From: Psychromonas sp. L1A2
Lineage (GTDB): Bacteria > Pseudomonadota > Gammaproteobacteria > Enterobacterales > Psychromonadaceae
Length of the DNA stretch: 64,000 nucleotides
Assembly (NCBI RefSeq): GCF_009828855.1
Contig: NZ_WUAG01000001.1
Location: forward strand, 1,054,001 to 1,118,000
Direction: 5' to 3'
This document shows positions 31,625 to 41,657 of this stretch, one piece after another; the stretch's first letter is position 1, and every line of letters begins with the position of its first letter. The notes below the pieces were generated by a model. The model did not search any database and had not been told where the DNA came from. It saw only the letters and a list, made by a program, of their open reading frames with translations. The translations under genes were made by a program, and so were the position numbers.

Positions 31625-32665
31625 ATGCAGAAAAAACGTCCATCAATATTTTATATCGATTTTTTACGTTTTATCGCGGCAATTGCAGTCATTACTATTC
31701 ATGTACTTGGACCTTTTCGTTTTTTATATGGTGATATCCCAGACAGTGATTGGTTGGCAGCGGCTGGTATGAATAGTTTAACGCGCTGGGCTGTGCCTGT
31801 TTTTATGCTAATTAGTGGTGCGTTGTTACTTTCTACCGAAAGGGCTTTTCAATGCGAACATTATCTTACTAAACGCTTAAGTAAAGTGGCTATTCCTTTT
31901 ATCGGTTGGACCATTATCTATGGGCTGATCGCTGGTTTTATGATTGATGATGTCTTTACTGGGCAGTGGGTGAGTAGTACTGCTTTTGATGTATTAAAAA
32001 ATGCTGCTATTGATCCTGTTTGGTATCACTTATGGTTTTTCTATGACTTCATTCCATTGTATTTTGTGATCCCATTTTTAATTCCATTACTAAAAAAGGC
32101 ATCACCAGATCATATTAAATTAGCATTATTCAGTTGGGCTATTTTATTCATTATGCATTGGCTAAAAGTGGGAAGCTTTTTACAACAAAATTTAGTCCTA
32201 TACAGTGGTTATTTAGTGTTAGGTTGGTATTTGTTTAATAGAGATAACCGTCCTCAATTAAAGTTGTGGCTTGTGGCAGGTGTTAGCATGCTTTTATTTA
32301 ATTTTTTCGGGACATGGTTATTAGCAACTGAAACAGGTGAATATAGTTCATTCTTTATGGGATATAAAACCTTAAATACAGCTGTTATTGGCGGTATGTT
32401 ATTTGTGTTAGCGCAAGCTTACGCTGAAAAAATAAGAGGGAAATTTCGTGCTCTAGTAACGCTTATCTCTACTTATAGTTTGGGTATTTACTTAATTCAC
32501 CCACTTTTATTAATTCCAGTACGTGAGCTAAATAATGGTTTTTATGATTTGTTTGGGAGCAACTGGATTGCTATTCCAATGATTACTTTGGTGACCTTAA
32601 TCGTGTCGCTAATCTTCACCATGACTTTAGTTAAAGTGCATTTTATTAGACGTTTGGTTCCATAA
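31625..32665 (+). CDS. acyltransferase family 3 membrane protein
   Basis: A 346-aa protein with about ten membrane helices of the Acyl_transf_3 family (OafA/WecH type). The N-terminal signature FYIDFLRFIAAIAVITIHVLG carries the conserved Arg and His; the second motif is RWAVPVFMLISGALL. Such proteins O-acetylate surface polysaccharides from the inner membrane. No polysaccharide cluster lies nearby, so the substrate is open. Confidence 0.85.
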   Translation: MQKKRPSIFYIDFLRFIAAIAVITIHVLGPFRFLYGDIPDSDWLAAAGMNSLTRWAVPVFMLISGALLLSTERAFQCEHYLTKRLSKVAIPFIGWTIIYGLIAGFMIDDVFTGQWVSSTAFDVLKNAAIDPVWYHLWFFYDFIPLYFVIPFLIPLLKKASPDHIKLALFSWAILFIMHWLKVGSFLQQNLVLYSGYLVLGWYLFNRDNRPQLKLWLVAGVSMLLFNFFGTWLLATETGEYSSFFMGYKTLNTAVIGGMLFVLAQAYAEKIRGKFRALVTLISTYSLGIYLIHPLLLIPVRELNNGFYDLFGSNWIAIPMITLVTLIVSLIFTMTLVKVHFIRRLVP

Positions 32666-33028
32666 TTTTTTATCTGAATCCAAATGTTAAATGCGTTAGC
32701 CCTATTGTCGATAAAGTTAAACCTGACCACTAGAAAATAATTAATAGTTTGCTAAATAAAAGATAATAATGCCGTATCGAGAGGAATGTCTATATTTTAA
32801 ATTCATACCTCTTTATGTATGATTTTTTTGTACTATAATGAAGTTTCATAGAATTCAGTTGTTGGTAAGCTATTGAATAATATTGGAACATGATTGCTAA
32901 GATGTATTTAAGCTAACTCTTTATTTTATTGATTAATTTAACTAACAGGCTAATTTAACCGTTTAATAAGTTATGTTGTTTATGACTTTGAGCATTTTAA
33001 ATTTTAGTTTAAACAAGGGTTATCTGTT
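32666..33028. other. intergenic spacer
   Basis: An AT-rich stretch of 363 bases with stops in all frames. It should contain the promoter of the three-gene unit that follows. I see no repeat or RNA element. Confidence 0.5.
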
Positions 33029-34051
33029 ATGCAAAAAAGTTACTCAAAGTGGCTAGCTATAAGTATAGGCAGTAATCTTCTTTTTTCTCCTTTAACAATT
33101 GCAAGTGATTGGACATTTCTAGGGGAGAATAGCCGTAGTTCTATTGATTTTTCTTCACGAATTAATAGTAATATTAATACTCAAAAGTATTCTTTTTTGA
33201 ACGTATTTGGGATCGATATACATAAAGTTTTCAGTAATGATACTGCGGATATTGGAACGTTAATATTACAACCTTATATTGTTAAACTAAATAACGTTAA
33301 TAACCCTCCTTTTATTTTTGATGATGGTAACGATACAAAGCTTACGTGGCGTATTGCGAACTTCAACTATACTGCTTTAAATCAAGGTAAATTCAATATT
33401 AGAGTAGGGCATTTTGAAGTGCCATTCGGATTAGAATACCAGATAGATACAAATGGTACATTACGTCAATTAACCGCTGCACAACGAGGTATAAAAACCG
33501 ACTGGGGAATCTCTATTAATGGTATTATGCCTCGATTTGAATATGAAGTTGCCCTAACACGTGGCTCTGGTATCGAATTAAATAGTAACGGTAATCCACA
33601 TTTGTTTTCTGGTCGAATCGCTACGCTTAGCAATAAAAATACAGTGGCTGGCATATCATGGTTAACGGGTGATGTTTTAACTGCTAATGGCGTTGCTGAA
33701 CAGAAATATATTGGTTTAGATACTTCTTATTATTACTATCAGTGGCAGTTTATGGCTGAATCTTCTATTGGAAAGGTTGAGAATAATAACACACTCAATG
33801 GTTTTGTAGAGGTGTTATGGCGCAATGCGAAAGAAAATTTATCAGTTTATACTCAAATAGATTACCAACGATTTGAAGTTGACCAGACGGAGAACAGTAA
33901 ATATGACTCAAAAAGTGATTGGACTGCTGGCATAAAATGGGTAAGCGATGGTGGGTTTGATATTAGTGCTCAATATAAACAAAAATTAAAAGAAGCAGAA
34001 GGCATTAATATTGATCCTAGTTTTAGTTTGCAGTTGAGATATAGAATGTAA
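33029..34051 (+). CDS. predicted outer-membrane beta-barrel protein
   Basis: A 340-aa exported protein not assigned to a named family. It has a signal peptide (about residues 1-25, WLAISIGSNLLFSPLTIAS) followed by many short amphipathic strands with aromatic girdle residues, e.g. FNIRVGHFEVPFGLEYQI, and a C-terminus ending LQLRYRM, typical of outer-membrane barrels. Phrases such as RVGHFEVPFGLEY resemble phosphate-selective/OprO-type porins, but this is weak. It starts a unit with the next two genes (stop and start overlap with the second), so it may act with a periplasmic partner and a c-di-GMP enzyme. Confidence 0.7.
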   Translation: MQKSYSKWLAISIGSNLLFSPLTIASDWTFLGENSRSSIDFSSRINSNINTQKYSFLNVFGIDIHKVFSNDTADIGTLILQPYIVKLNNVNNPPFIFDDGNDTKLTWRIANFNYTALNQGKFNIRVGHFEVPFGLEYQIDTNGTLRQLTAAQRGIKTDWGISINGIMPRFEYEVALTRGSGIELNSNGNPHLFSGRIATLSNKNTVAGISWLTGDVLTANGVAEQKYIGLDTSYYYYQWQFMAESSIGKVENNNTLNGFVEVLWRNAKENLSVYTQIDYQRFEVDQTENSKYDSKSDWTAGIKWVSDGGFDISAQYKQKLKEAEGINIDPSFSLQLRYRM

Positions 34052-34062
34052 TGGTAGGTTGT

Positions 34063-34680
34063 ATGAAACGAAATAGAGTTTGTGGATTAATTATATTATT
34101 AGTCGTAGAAATGCTGACAATTTCTTCTGCTTATGCTGCATTTTGTTCCTTAAGAGACCCTGTCTCTGCGATTCAAATACTTTATCAAGGTGGTTACCAA
34201 TATCGTTCATTAATTGGGACGGTGACTGAACAAGATAGATTAGCAGTTAAAGAGATACTACCTTTTACTATCCATCAAAGTGAAGTGAGCAAACATACTT
34301 TATACGTACTTTATAAAAATGAAGAGCCTGCTGGTTTTTTACAAGCTCGGTCCGAGTGGGCTAAATGGGGATTAGTAGAAATTGCATGGGCTATAAATTT
34401 AGATAGAAGCTTGAAAGGTTTTTATTTTCAACGTTGTCGTAGCCCAGAATGTAACGACACAGTCGTCAAACGCATCAATAAAGAGCTTCATAATAAAAGT
34501 ATTGAGCAACTGAAACTATTTCTCTCTGCTGATGGCGAGGCGCTATCAGAAGCTGGAGAAAGCGCATTTTTAACTTCACCAGATTTGTCGTTATTAGTAT
34601 TACGTTCAGCATTAAAAACCTTAGCTATTACTGATATTAGTTGGGCAAAAGATATTGAAAAAATTGAAGCTAATTATTAA
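34063..34680 (+). CDS. small periplasmic protein of unknown family
   Basis: About 205 aa from ATG 34063 (GGTAGG upstream; ATG 34051 overlaps the previous stop and is the alternative). It has an N-terminal signal or anchor segment (VCGLIILLVVEMLTISSAYAA) and then a soluble domain with two nearby cysteines (FQRCRSPECND). The middle (LYVLYKNEEPAGFLQARSEWAKWGLVEIAWAINLDRSLKGFYFQRC) resembles the beta-rich core of FMN-binding (RnfG/NqrC-like) domains, but I do not see a clear flavinylation motif. It lies between an outer-membrane barrel gene and a membrane GGDEF-EAL gene, so a sensing or ligand-relay role is likely by inference. Confidence 0.65.
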   Translation: MKRNRVCGLIILLVVEMLTISSAYAAFCSLRDPVSAIQILYQGGYQYRSLIGTVTEQDRLAVKEILPFTIHQSEVSKHTLYVLYKNEEPAGFLQARSEWAKWGLVEIAWAINLDRSLKGFYFQRCRSPECNDTVVKRINKELHNKSIEQLKLFLSADGEALSEAGESAFLTSPDLSLLVLRSALKTLAITDISWAKDIEKIEANY

Positions 34681-34725
34681 TAAATTTGCTGATAATTGAA
34701 TTTATATATTAACTAAAGGTATTGA

Positions 34726-36759
34726 ATGAGAATAAGAAGTTATTTAGCGATACTTGTTTTAGCCTGTTTACTTGGTGCTTATATGTTAGAGCAAGTATTA
34801 GGGTATCGCTTCAATCATGTCCAAATATTAGCGAGTAAACACACTCAAAATCTTTTACGAGCTAAAGATTTCGAACGAATTGAAAATAGCACTTCGCAAT
34901 TTTTAGTCTCTTCGGATCTAGTGATTGCTTCAGGCAATACTTACCTCATTTTTGGTGCAAAAAATATGGGAAACTATATCAGTGCTGAATTATCAAAAAT
35001 ACAAGGTGTCAATCTTTCTGCTGAGCTTAACGCTGAAATTCAAAAAACAATTATTAATATCAAAAAAATTAATAAACAGCTTGATACAATTGGCAGTACA
35101 CCTGAAAAGGAACTGATTATGCATTTACGTCAGTTATTGCCAAATTACGATTCTATTAGTTTATCTTTGGTAAAAAGTATTCAATTTATGATGTCTGAAA
35201 CCAAGAACACTATTCTACAAGATACAATCGCTTTGCAAAAAGAAAAAAGTTTTGTAGTGATTGCTGCTTGGGTTTCTCGCGGATTTTTCTTTTTATTCAT
35301 TATCGCTGTTTGGTGGTGGGCAAATAGAAAAATTTGTAATCCATTAAATGGCTTGATTGTTTCATCACATAAAGCATTAGCTGGAGATGACTTTCAAAAA
35401 GTCGATAACGCGCCCATTGAAATTACAGCACTAAGCAATGATTTTAAATTATTAACACAAACATTGTCCCACCAAGCCTCACATGATCCGCTAACAGAGC
35501 TTTATAATCGCCGCGCTTTTGAGCGTCATCTAAACGAGGTAATGGGTAATTCAGAAGTTAATGATCAAAATTGGTTTTTATGTTTTATCGATTTAGATTA
35601 TTTTAAAACTATTAATGATACCTGTGGGCATGCTGTAGGCGATCAGGTTTTAGTGCGTGTAGCTCATATACTTAAGCAAAATGTACGTAATTACGACACA
35701 GTGGCGAGATTAGGTGGTGACGAATTTGCTATTTTAATTAATCGATGTACTGAGCAAAAAGCCTTAGAAATAGCGAATAAAATAAAGCAAGCTATTAACT
35801 TGTTAACTTATCATTGGGAAGGTGAAAATTTTAACTTAAGTGCCAGTATTGGTGTCGCACCTAAAGCTTGTGAAAATACTGTCACAGAGTTATTGAACTC
35901 GGCAGATATGGCTTGTGCGTTAGCTAAAAATTCAGGAAGAAACGCTGTGTATCTTTTTGATGGTAACCAGCAGATGTGTTCAGATACCAAGCAACAATTA
36001 ATATCTGTACACCATCTAAATAACGCATTAAATAACAATTTATTTGTATTATATAAACAAGATATTGTGCCTTTACAGCAGCAAAAAATAGGTAAAAGCT
36101 TTGAAATATTATTAAGGATGTTAGGCAATGATGGTCAGATGATTAGCCCTGCTTATTTTTTACCGGTCGCCGAACGTTATTTACTCACAAGTAAAATAGA
36201 TCGTTGGGTTATTAATGCAGTTTGTGAACACTATGAATCTTACGGTGATCAGCTTGAGTCTATTGAAACAATCGCTATTAATTTATCCGGATACTCTTTA
36301 ACTGATAATGAACTAGAGACCTTTATTATCGAAAAGCTTATTAACTGCGTAATACCTGCAGATAAAATTTGTTTTGAAATTACTGAAACGGCTGCCATCA
36401 AAAATATCAAGCGGGCGCAATTGTTTATGGAAAATATAAAAGCATTAGGTTGTCAGTTTGCACTCGATGACTTTGGTAGTGGTCATTCTTCATATGCTTA
36501 TATTAAGCAATTACCTACGGATAAAATTAAGATAGATGGTGCTATTGTGGCGAATATGATGAGCAACCCAATAGACTTTACCGCAGTTAAGTCTATTTGT
36601 GAGATTGGTAAAGCAGCTAAACAAGATATTATTGCAGAATTTGTGGAAGATTTTAGTTTAGTTGAAGCATTAACTAAATTAGGTGTAGATTATGCGCAAG
36701 GTTATTATTTTGCAAAACCAGAGCCTTTAACCAAATCTCCAGTAGAGGTAAGTAGTTAA
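34726..36759 (+). CDS. membrane GGDEF-EAL protein (c-di-GMP synthesis/breakdown)
   Basis: A 677-aa inner-membrane protein. Helix 1 is at residues 4-20 and helix 2 near 181-200 (FVVIAAWVSRGFFFLFIIAVWWW). The periplasmic domain between them is helical. A HAMP-like linker follows, then a GGDEF domain with intact LGGDEFAIL near 330 and an inhibitory-site RNYD exactly five residues before GGDEF. The C-terminal EAL domain keeps catalytic Glu, Asp and Lys positions (FEITETAAI, DDFGSGHSSY, KIKIDG, QGYYFAKP), but the signature reads EILLR instead of EALLR and AEFVED instead of AEGVE. Both activities are possible. It ends the three-gene unit. Confidence 0.88.
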   Translation: MRIRSYLAILVLACLLGAYMLEQVLGYRFNHVQILASKHTQNLLRAKDFERIENSTSQFLVSSDLVIASGNTYLIFGAKNMGNYISAELSKIQGVNLSAELNAEIQKTIINIKKINKQLDTIGSTPEKELIMHLRQLLPNYDSISLSLVKSIQFMMSETKNTILQDTIALQKEKSFVVIAAWVSRGFFFLFIIAVWWWANRKICNPLNGLIVSSHKALAGDDFQKVDNAPIEITALSNDFKLLTQTLSHQASHDPLTELYNRRAFERHLNEVMGNSEVNDQNWFLCFIDLDYFKTINDTCGHAVGDQVLVRVAHILKQNVRNYDTVARLGGDEFAILINRCTEQKALEIANKIKQAINLLTYHWEGENFNLSASIGVAPKACENTVTELLNSADMACALAKNSGRNAVYLFDGNQQMCSDTKQQLISVHHLNNALNNNLFVLYKQDIVPLQQQKIGKSFEILLRMLGNDGQMISPAYFLPVAERYLLTSKIDRWVINAVCEHYESYGDQLESIETIAINLSGYSLTDNELETFIIEKLINCVIPADKICFEITETAAIKNIKRAQLFMENIKALGCQFALDDFGSGHSSYAYIKQLPTDKIKIDGAIVANMMSNPIDFTAVKSICEIGKAAKQDIIAEFVEDFSLVEALTKLGVDYAQGYYFAKPEPLTKSPVEVSS

Positions 36760-36807
36760 GGTTTGCTTCTTTGCATTTTTATTATATTGAAATTTTGATT
36801 TGGTATT

Positions 36808-36968
36808 ATTCCAATGGAATGAAATCAGTGATCAGAGATTGCGCAGGAAAAATTAACACTAATAAGGCGTGAGTTGTAGGAGATAGTTGTTCTCACTTCA
36901 AAACTCACAACGCAGTTAGGGGGGATTTTAACCAGCAAGAATGATCACCTTATTAATTTTTTTGGTAT
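36808..36968. repeat. MITE-like inverted-repeat element, copy C
   Basis: A 161-base element that is almost the exact reverse complement of the copy at 56027-56187 (I count fewer than ten differences). Its ends read ATTCCAAT and TTTGGTAT. It lies after the GGDEF-EAL gene, within the 329-base spacer before the antiporter gene. No other feature is seen in that spacer. Confidence 0.85.
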
Positions 36969-37088
36969 TAGCTAACGCTTAGCTTTTTCATTTATCTACA
37001 AAGTGACAGGATCACGGAGTAAAAAGACACATAAATAGTTAATTAATGTACGTGGACTGTTGTCTCAATCTTTAGGCTTATTTAACAC

Positions 37089-39317
37089 CTACTTGTCATC
37101 TTTTTTATCGTCTGAGTTAGCATCCGTATTTTCTTTATATTCACTTTCTTTATGCGCATTTTCTTGTTCAGATAACGTTTCTTCTTCGAGACGTTTTTGG
37201 TCCGCTTCGTTTTTCTTAGTTAGTGCTCTCTCTTGCAGTTTACTATTTTCAGCTGCTTTTTTCTCTGCCAGTACTTTTTCTTGAAGTCGTTTTTTTTCTG
37301 CTATTTTTTCCTCAGCCAATATTTTCTCTTCAACGCGCTTTTTCTCGGCCGCTAATGCTTCTTCTTCGCGGCGTACTTTATCCATCGCGCGTTGTGCTGC
37401 TTCTTCTGCCTCTTTAACTGCTCGAGCTTCTGCTGCAGCTTGCGCCGCGGCTTTAGCTTCTGCTTTTGCAATAGCTTTAGCTTTACGCTCTGCTTCCTCG
37501 TCTATTGCCCGTTGAATAACCGCTTCGTCTTGTGCTTCTTGTGGCAATAAGCTGATTAACTCTATACCTACAGGGAAATTCATCACCTCCAAGCCTGAAA
37601 CAATCGTAACCTGACCTTCTTTTGTTAAATAAACCAATGGCATTGCCGTTTCACCATAACGCCTTTTGAAGCGTTCAAAGGTAAAGTTCTCAGTAATGTT
37701 GGTCACTTTTAATATTGCACCTTTTGCCATTAAGTTTGCTACTTTTGCATAAGAAACATTCTCACCAAATAAACTTAAACGCTTTAGGTAAGACTCTGAT
37801 AATTGATGTCGTGCACTGGCAATATCTGCATTATTTAAACCGTAGACATTATCCACACCTAACACATCTTGAAAGTGGAAAGTAACTAAAGGGTTTAGTT
37901 GACGGTAAGGTGACATCACTAATACGCGCCCAATACCACTCAAGTCCATGTAGTTTGTTGCATGTTCGGAAGCTGGGTTACCAAAATAAACGGGAATATT
38001 TTGCATACGCGCCTTACGGATACTGTCCCAGTTATTATCCGTTAAGATTACTTTTATATTCCTTGAAATTAAAAGAGAGGCTAACTCACGTGAGAACTTA
38101 GAGGCACCAAACATCAATAAACCTTCATTAGATCCTTCTTTAACACCTAAAAACTTAGCCCATCGACCTGCTGTTAAACTTTGAATAACCACAGTACCGA
38201 TAATAATTAAAAAGACTAAAGGTACAATGGAGCTCGCACCAGCTAAACCAACGGTTTCTAATTTAATAGCAAATAATGATGAGATAGCGGCGGCTACAAT
38301 CCCGCGAGGAGCGACCCAACTTAAAAACCATTTATCTTTTGATGTGAGGTTAGTGCCAAGCCCTGAAATCCAAATACTTAAAGGGCGAGCAATAAACATA
38401 ACCACTAATAGCACACCTAAGCCTCCCCAACCTAGATCTAACATCGCGCTAGAGTCAAGACGTGCCGCGAGCAGGATAAATAGCGCGGATATCAGTAATA
38501 CCGTTAATGTTTCTTTGAACTCTAAAATGTCGGCAATATCAACGCCACGCATATTCGCTAACCAAATACCCATGACCGTTACCGTCAGTAAACCAGACTC
38601 TTCTTGTAAAATATTTGATGCAACAAAAATACCTAACATGATAGTTAACACGGCGGTATTGCGTAAATAATGTGGGAATAAGTTCTTTCTTATTGATAAG
38701 CCAGTTAAATAACCAGTAATGATACCTAAGCCAAAACCAATTAATAACGTTAACCCCAGCGCGTATAAAACATGCGATGTTGGATCTGCGGTAACAGCGA
38801 TATATTCAAATACCAGTACGGCAAGTAAAGCGCCAATTGGGTCAATAACAATACCTTCCCAACGTAAAATACTGGCTAAATTTGATTTTGGTTGAACCGT
38901 CCGTAGCATAGGAACAATTACCGTTGGGCCAGTTACCACTACTAATGCACCGAATAGCATTGCAATAACCCAGTCAAATCCTAAAATATAGTGAGCAGCA
39001 GGGGCAATACAAGCCCAAGTAATGAAAGCACCGATCGTCACAAGGTGTGTCACCATACGTCCATGTTCTTTAATTTCTTTAAAGTTTAAGGTTAATGCAC
39101 CTTCGAACAGAATAACTGCCACACCTAAAGAGATAATTGGAAATAATAAGTCACCAAAAATAGCATCGGGATCTAATACTCCAAAAACAGGACCGAGCAT
39201 TAAACCACACAATAAGAGCGGTAAAATAGCTGGCAAACGCAACTTCCAACCTACCCATTGACACAAAAGCGACAGCACACCAATTAATGCCAGCATGCCT
39301 GTGATGTGTTCAACCAT
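37089..39317 (-). CDS. CPA1-type cation/proton antiporter with TrkA-like domain and long coiled-coil tail
   Basis: A 742-aa protein. Residues 1-400 hold about twelve membrane helices with antiporter motifs (VILFEGALTLNF, TGPTVIVPMLRTVQPKSNLASILRWEGIVIDPIGALLAV, where the ID pair should bind the ion). Residues 405-570 resemble a TrkA-N nucleotide-binding fold (LLMFGASKFSRELASLLISRNIKVILTDNNW) and then a TrkA-C-like part. Residues 575-742 are an unusual Ala/Glu/Lys-rich heptad stretch (repeated AEKKxxEE and KRLQEKVLAEKK) ending in an acidic tail. It likely exchanges Na+ or K+ for H+. It is monocistronic. Confidence 0.85.
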   Translation of the reverse strand: MVEHITGMLALIGVLSLLCQWVGWKLRLPAILPLLLCGLMLGPVFGVLDPDAIFGDLLFPIISLGVAVILFEGALTLNFKEIKEHGRMVTHLVTIGAFITWACIAPAAHYILGFDWVIAMLFGALVVVTGPTVIVPMLRTVQPKSNLASILRWEGIVIDPIGALLAVLVFEYIAVTADPTSHVLYALGLTLLIGFGLGIITGYLTGLSIRKNLFPHYLRNTAVLTIMLGIFVASNILQEESGLLTVTVMGIWLANMRGVDIADILEFKETLTVLLISALFILLAARLDSSAMLDLGWGGLGVLLVVMFIARPLSIWISGLGTNLTSKDKWFLSWVAPRGIVAAAISSLFAIKLETVGLAGASSIVPLVFLIIIGTVVIQSLTAGRWAKFLGVKEGSNEGLLMFGASKFSRELASLLISRNIKVILTDNNWDSIRKARMQNIPVYFGNPASEHATNYMDLSGIGRVLVMSPYRQLNPLVTFHFQDVLGVDNVYGLNNADIASARHQLSESYLKRLSLFGENVSYAKVANLMAKGAILKVTNITENFTFERFKRRYGETAMPLVYLTKEGQVTIVSGLEVMNFPVGIELISLLPQEAQDEAVIQRAIDEEAERKAKAIAKAEAKAAAQAAAEARAVKEAEEAAQRAMDKVRREEEALAAEKKRVEEKILAEEKIAEKKRLQEKVLAEKKAAENSKLQERALTKKNEADQKRLEEETLSEQENAHKESEYKENTDANSDDKKDDK

Positions 39318-39813
39318 AGTTCTTTCCTTTTTCTATTCATTGTTAAGACAATGTTTATTATTATTTAATGTGTCTGAGATAGTGCATAAATTGTAATACT
39401 CGACTGACTTTTTTTGAATCTAAGATGTAAAATTAAAAGTAGCGATGTTATGAATAAAGCGTTAATACGACTTAATATATTTTTTAGTTGCCATGTTATT
39501 TTTAATATTACTGATTAAAATTAGCCATTGCGTAAATCACGCTAAGGTAGAGTACGGATTCATTTCGACACTATTATTTTATGCATTCAATAACACTATC
39601 ATTGAATTATTAAATTTTTATTTTATAGCGTATGGATTAAAATTATTAACGAGAATCACTTAGAGTATAGTGATGTTTTTCAATCATTTATTAAATTAAC
39701 TTTGATGATTAATTTTGAAAATTATTACCTCTATATACGTATAATAATATAGAAAGATCTTATATGGGCGTTTTAAAAAAAATAACTGACATTAATTCAC
39801 TTAAGTAGTGTAT
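39318..39813. other. intergenic spacer, very AT-rich
   Basis: About 500 bases between the antiporter start and the Nudix stop. No reading frame, hairpin with T run or repeat stands out; the antiporter promoter must be here. A TATATACGTATAATAATATA run at about 39732 is only low-complexity sequence. Confidence 0.5.
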
Positions 39814-40404
39814 TTAGCGGCGTAAGTGTCGTTGCAAATTAATAATCATTTGGGCAGTTGCACCCCAAATTAAATGATTTTGATAAGCGCAACAATAAGT
39901 GAAATGACGCTTCTTATTAGCGACTAAATGCTGCTTAGTAAAATTGTTTCTGTTTAACAGGAATGTAAAAGGCACTTCAAAACACTCTTTCACTTCATGA
40001 GGGTCAATAATCACTTGCTCATTATTTTCTACAAAACCGATAAACGGTGTCACGTGATATCCAGTGGTGGTGGTTAAAGGCGATAAACTACCCACTAATT
40101 GTATACTTTTTTGTTGGATGCCTATCTCTTCTTGAGTTTCTCGTAATGCGGTTTCTGCCAAAGAATCATCACTTAATTCATATCGTCCACCAGGAAAACT
40201 AACTTGTCCTGCATGATGCCTTAAATGTAATGCCCGTTGGGTTAGTATCATATGCAAGCCATTGTCGCGCTGTACCAGTAGCATTAATACGGCTGCTTTT
40301 TTTAATGGCTTTGTTTGTGTTAATTGTAATTGTGCAAGATGAGAAGAAGGGGCTGTTGAATTTCCTTGTTGTAAAATAAAACGGTTAAGAAAGTGTTGTT
40401 TGTT
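39814..40404 (-). CDS. nudL: Nudix hydrolase, CoA pyrophosphatase type
   Basis: About 196 aa from ATG 40404, preceded by GGAGAG; an open frame reaches 40437. The Nudix box is intact (GGRYELSDDSLAETALRETQEEIGI: G-x5-E-x7-R-E-x2-E-E-x-G). Directly before it stands the CoA-pyrophosphatase signature LTQRALHLRHHAGQVSFPGG. The enzyme should cleave CoA and its derivatives to phosphopantetheine and 3',5'-ADP. Confidence 0.88.
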   Translation of the reverse strand, partial: NKQHFLNRFILQQGNSTAPSSHLAQLQLTQTKPLKKAAVLMLLVQRDNGLHMILTQRALHLRHHAGQVSFPGGRYELSDDSLAETALRETQEEIGIQQKSIQLVGSLSPLTTTTGYHVTPFIGFVENNEQVIIDPHEVKECFEVPFTFLLNRNNFTKQHLVANKKRHFTYCCAYQNHLIWGATAQMIINLQRHLRR

Positions 40405-40553
40405 CATGTAATATAACTCTCTCCAGTAACTGCCCATCTATTATTTACAGCGGTTTTTCATTAGGTTATGTTTATGTTTGTTTATTAAAGTAAGCTATAT
40501 CCTGTTTTAATACAATCTTATTAATACTAATCTCATTCAGCCACGTTAAAGTA

Positions 40554-40581
40554 GAAGCCTGAAATACTAATATCAGGCTTC
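40554..40581 (-). terminator. hairpin after cmoB
   Basis: GAAGCCTGA and TCAGGCTTC form a 9-bp stem with a 10-base loop about 30 bases after the cmoB stop. The T run on the minus strand is short, so it is a moderate candidate. Confidence 0.5.
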
Positions 40582-40611
40582 TTTGTGTAGAGTTAATGAC
40601 AGTGCAAACAG

Positions 40612-41598
40612 TTAATTCAGTGGTTTAATTGCTTTTTTAGCAATCAATAAAGCACGTTTTGGCGCAGGGTGGCCTTCAACAGTTTTAGTCGCATCGTTCG
40701 GGTCTAGGTAATCTTCTAAAGATTCATTAGTCATCCAAGCGGTGCTGCGTTGTTCGCCAGTTAGCGTATCGTTAATGTCCACAATGCGTACGTCTTCAAA
40801 ACCACATTTTTCTACCCATAATTTTAACGCTTTTGCACTTGGTAAAAACCAAATATTACGCATCTTAGCGTAACGATCAAAAGGCACTAACACATCATTT
40901 TCATCGCCTGCAATGACCAAGGTTTCAAGCACTAATTCGCCACCTTCAACTAACTGGTCTTGTAGTTGTGTAATATGATCCATTGGTGATTTACGATGGT
41001 ATAAAACACCCATGGAAAATACCGTATCAAAGGCTTCCAATTTAGGCAACTCTTGAATACCTAATGGTAATAAATGTACATTTTGGTCTTTATTCGCAAA
41101 GTGACGTACCGCTTCAAATTGGCATAAAAACAACTCGCTCGGGTCGATACCGACTACAAATTCAGCACCTTCACCACGCATACGCCACATGTGATAACCA
41201 CTACCACAACCAACATCTAGCACGTAACGATATTTAAGCGGGCTGATATGCGGTAAAACACGATCCCATTTCCAGTCACTGCGCCATTCAGTATCAATAT
41301 GCACACCATGAATATGGAAAGGGCCTTTACGCCATGGGTGAAACTTTTGTAATAGATTCTCTAATTTCTTAGTTTCACCTGCTGACAGTGCAGAGTCATT
41401 ACCAATACGCACTTCATCTTTGAGTTCAATATGCTCAGTTTTGATGGTGGGAAACTTATTTAATACACGTATCCAACTTGCTAAAGTGCCATGGACATGG
41501 ATATTTTCCCATTCATGTAATTGTGCAGGTAAAGTACGTAACCAATGGTTTAAGCGGTTGTTAGCGATGATGCTGTAAAAATTATTAAAATCGATCAT
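40612..41598 (-). CDS. cmoB: tRNA U34 carboxymethyltransferase
   Basis: CmoB transfers the carboxymethyl group of carboxy-SAM to 5-hydroxyuridine at the tRNA wobble position, giving cmo5U. The 328-aa protein has a family-typical N-terminal region ([24 protein letters not shown]) and a class I methyltransferase fold with [15 protein letters not shown] and [12 protein letters not shown]. It lies 59 bases after cmoA, which makes its cosubstrate. Confidence 0.96.
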   Translation of the reverse strand: MIDFNNFYSIIANNRLNHWLRTLPAQLHEWENIHVHGTLASWIRVLNKFPTIKTEHIELKDEVRIGNDSALSAGETKKLENLLQKFHPWRKGPFHIHGVHIDTEWRSDWKWDRVLPHISPLKYRYVLDVGCGSGYHMWRMRGEGAEFVVGIDPSELFLCQFEAVRHFANKDQNVHLLPLGIQELPKLEAFDTVFSMGVLYHRKSPMDHITQLQDQLVEGGELVLETLVIAGDENDVLVPFDRYAKMRNIWFLPSAKALKLWVEKCGFEDVRIVDINDTLTGEQRSTAWMTNESLEDYLDPNDATKTVEGHPAPKRALLIAKKAIKPLN

Positions 41599-41657
41599 GT
41601 CAATGCCTTGCTACGATTAATGTATTTAATATTAAGAGTTTATTTAAAGTTAAGAAT

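Noticed and set aside
37060..39261. Several plus-strand frames opposite the antiporter gene
   Set aside because: They are antisense shadows of a clearly conserved coding sequence and show no family features.
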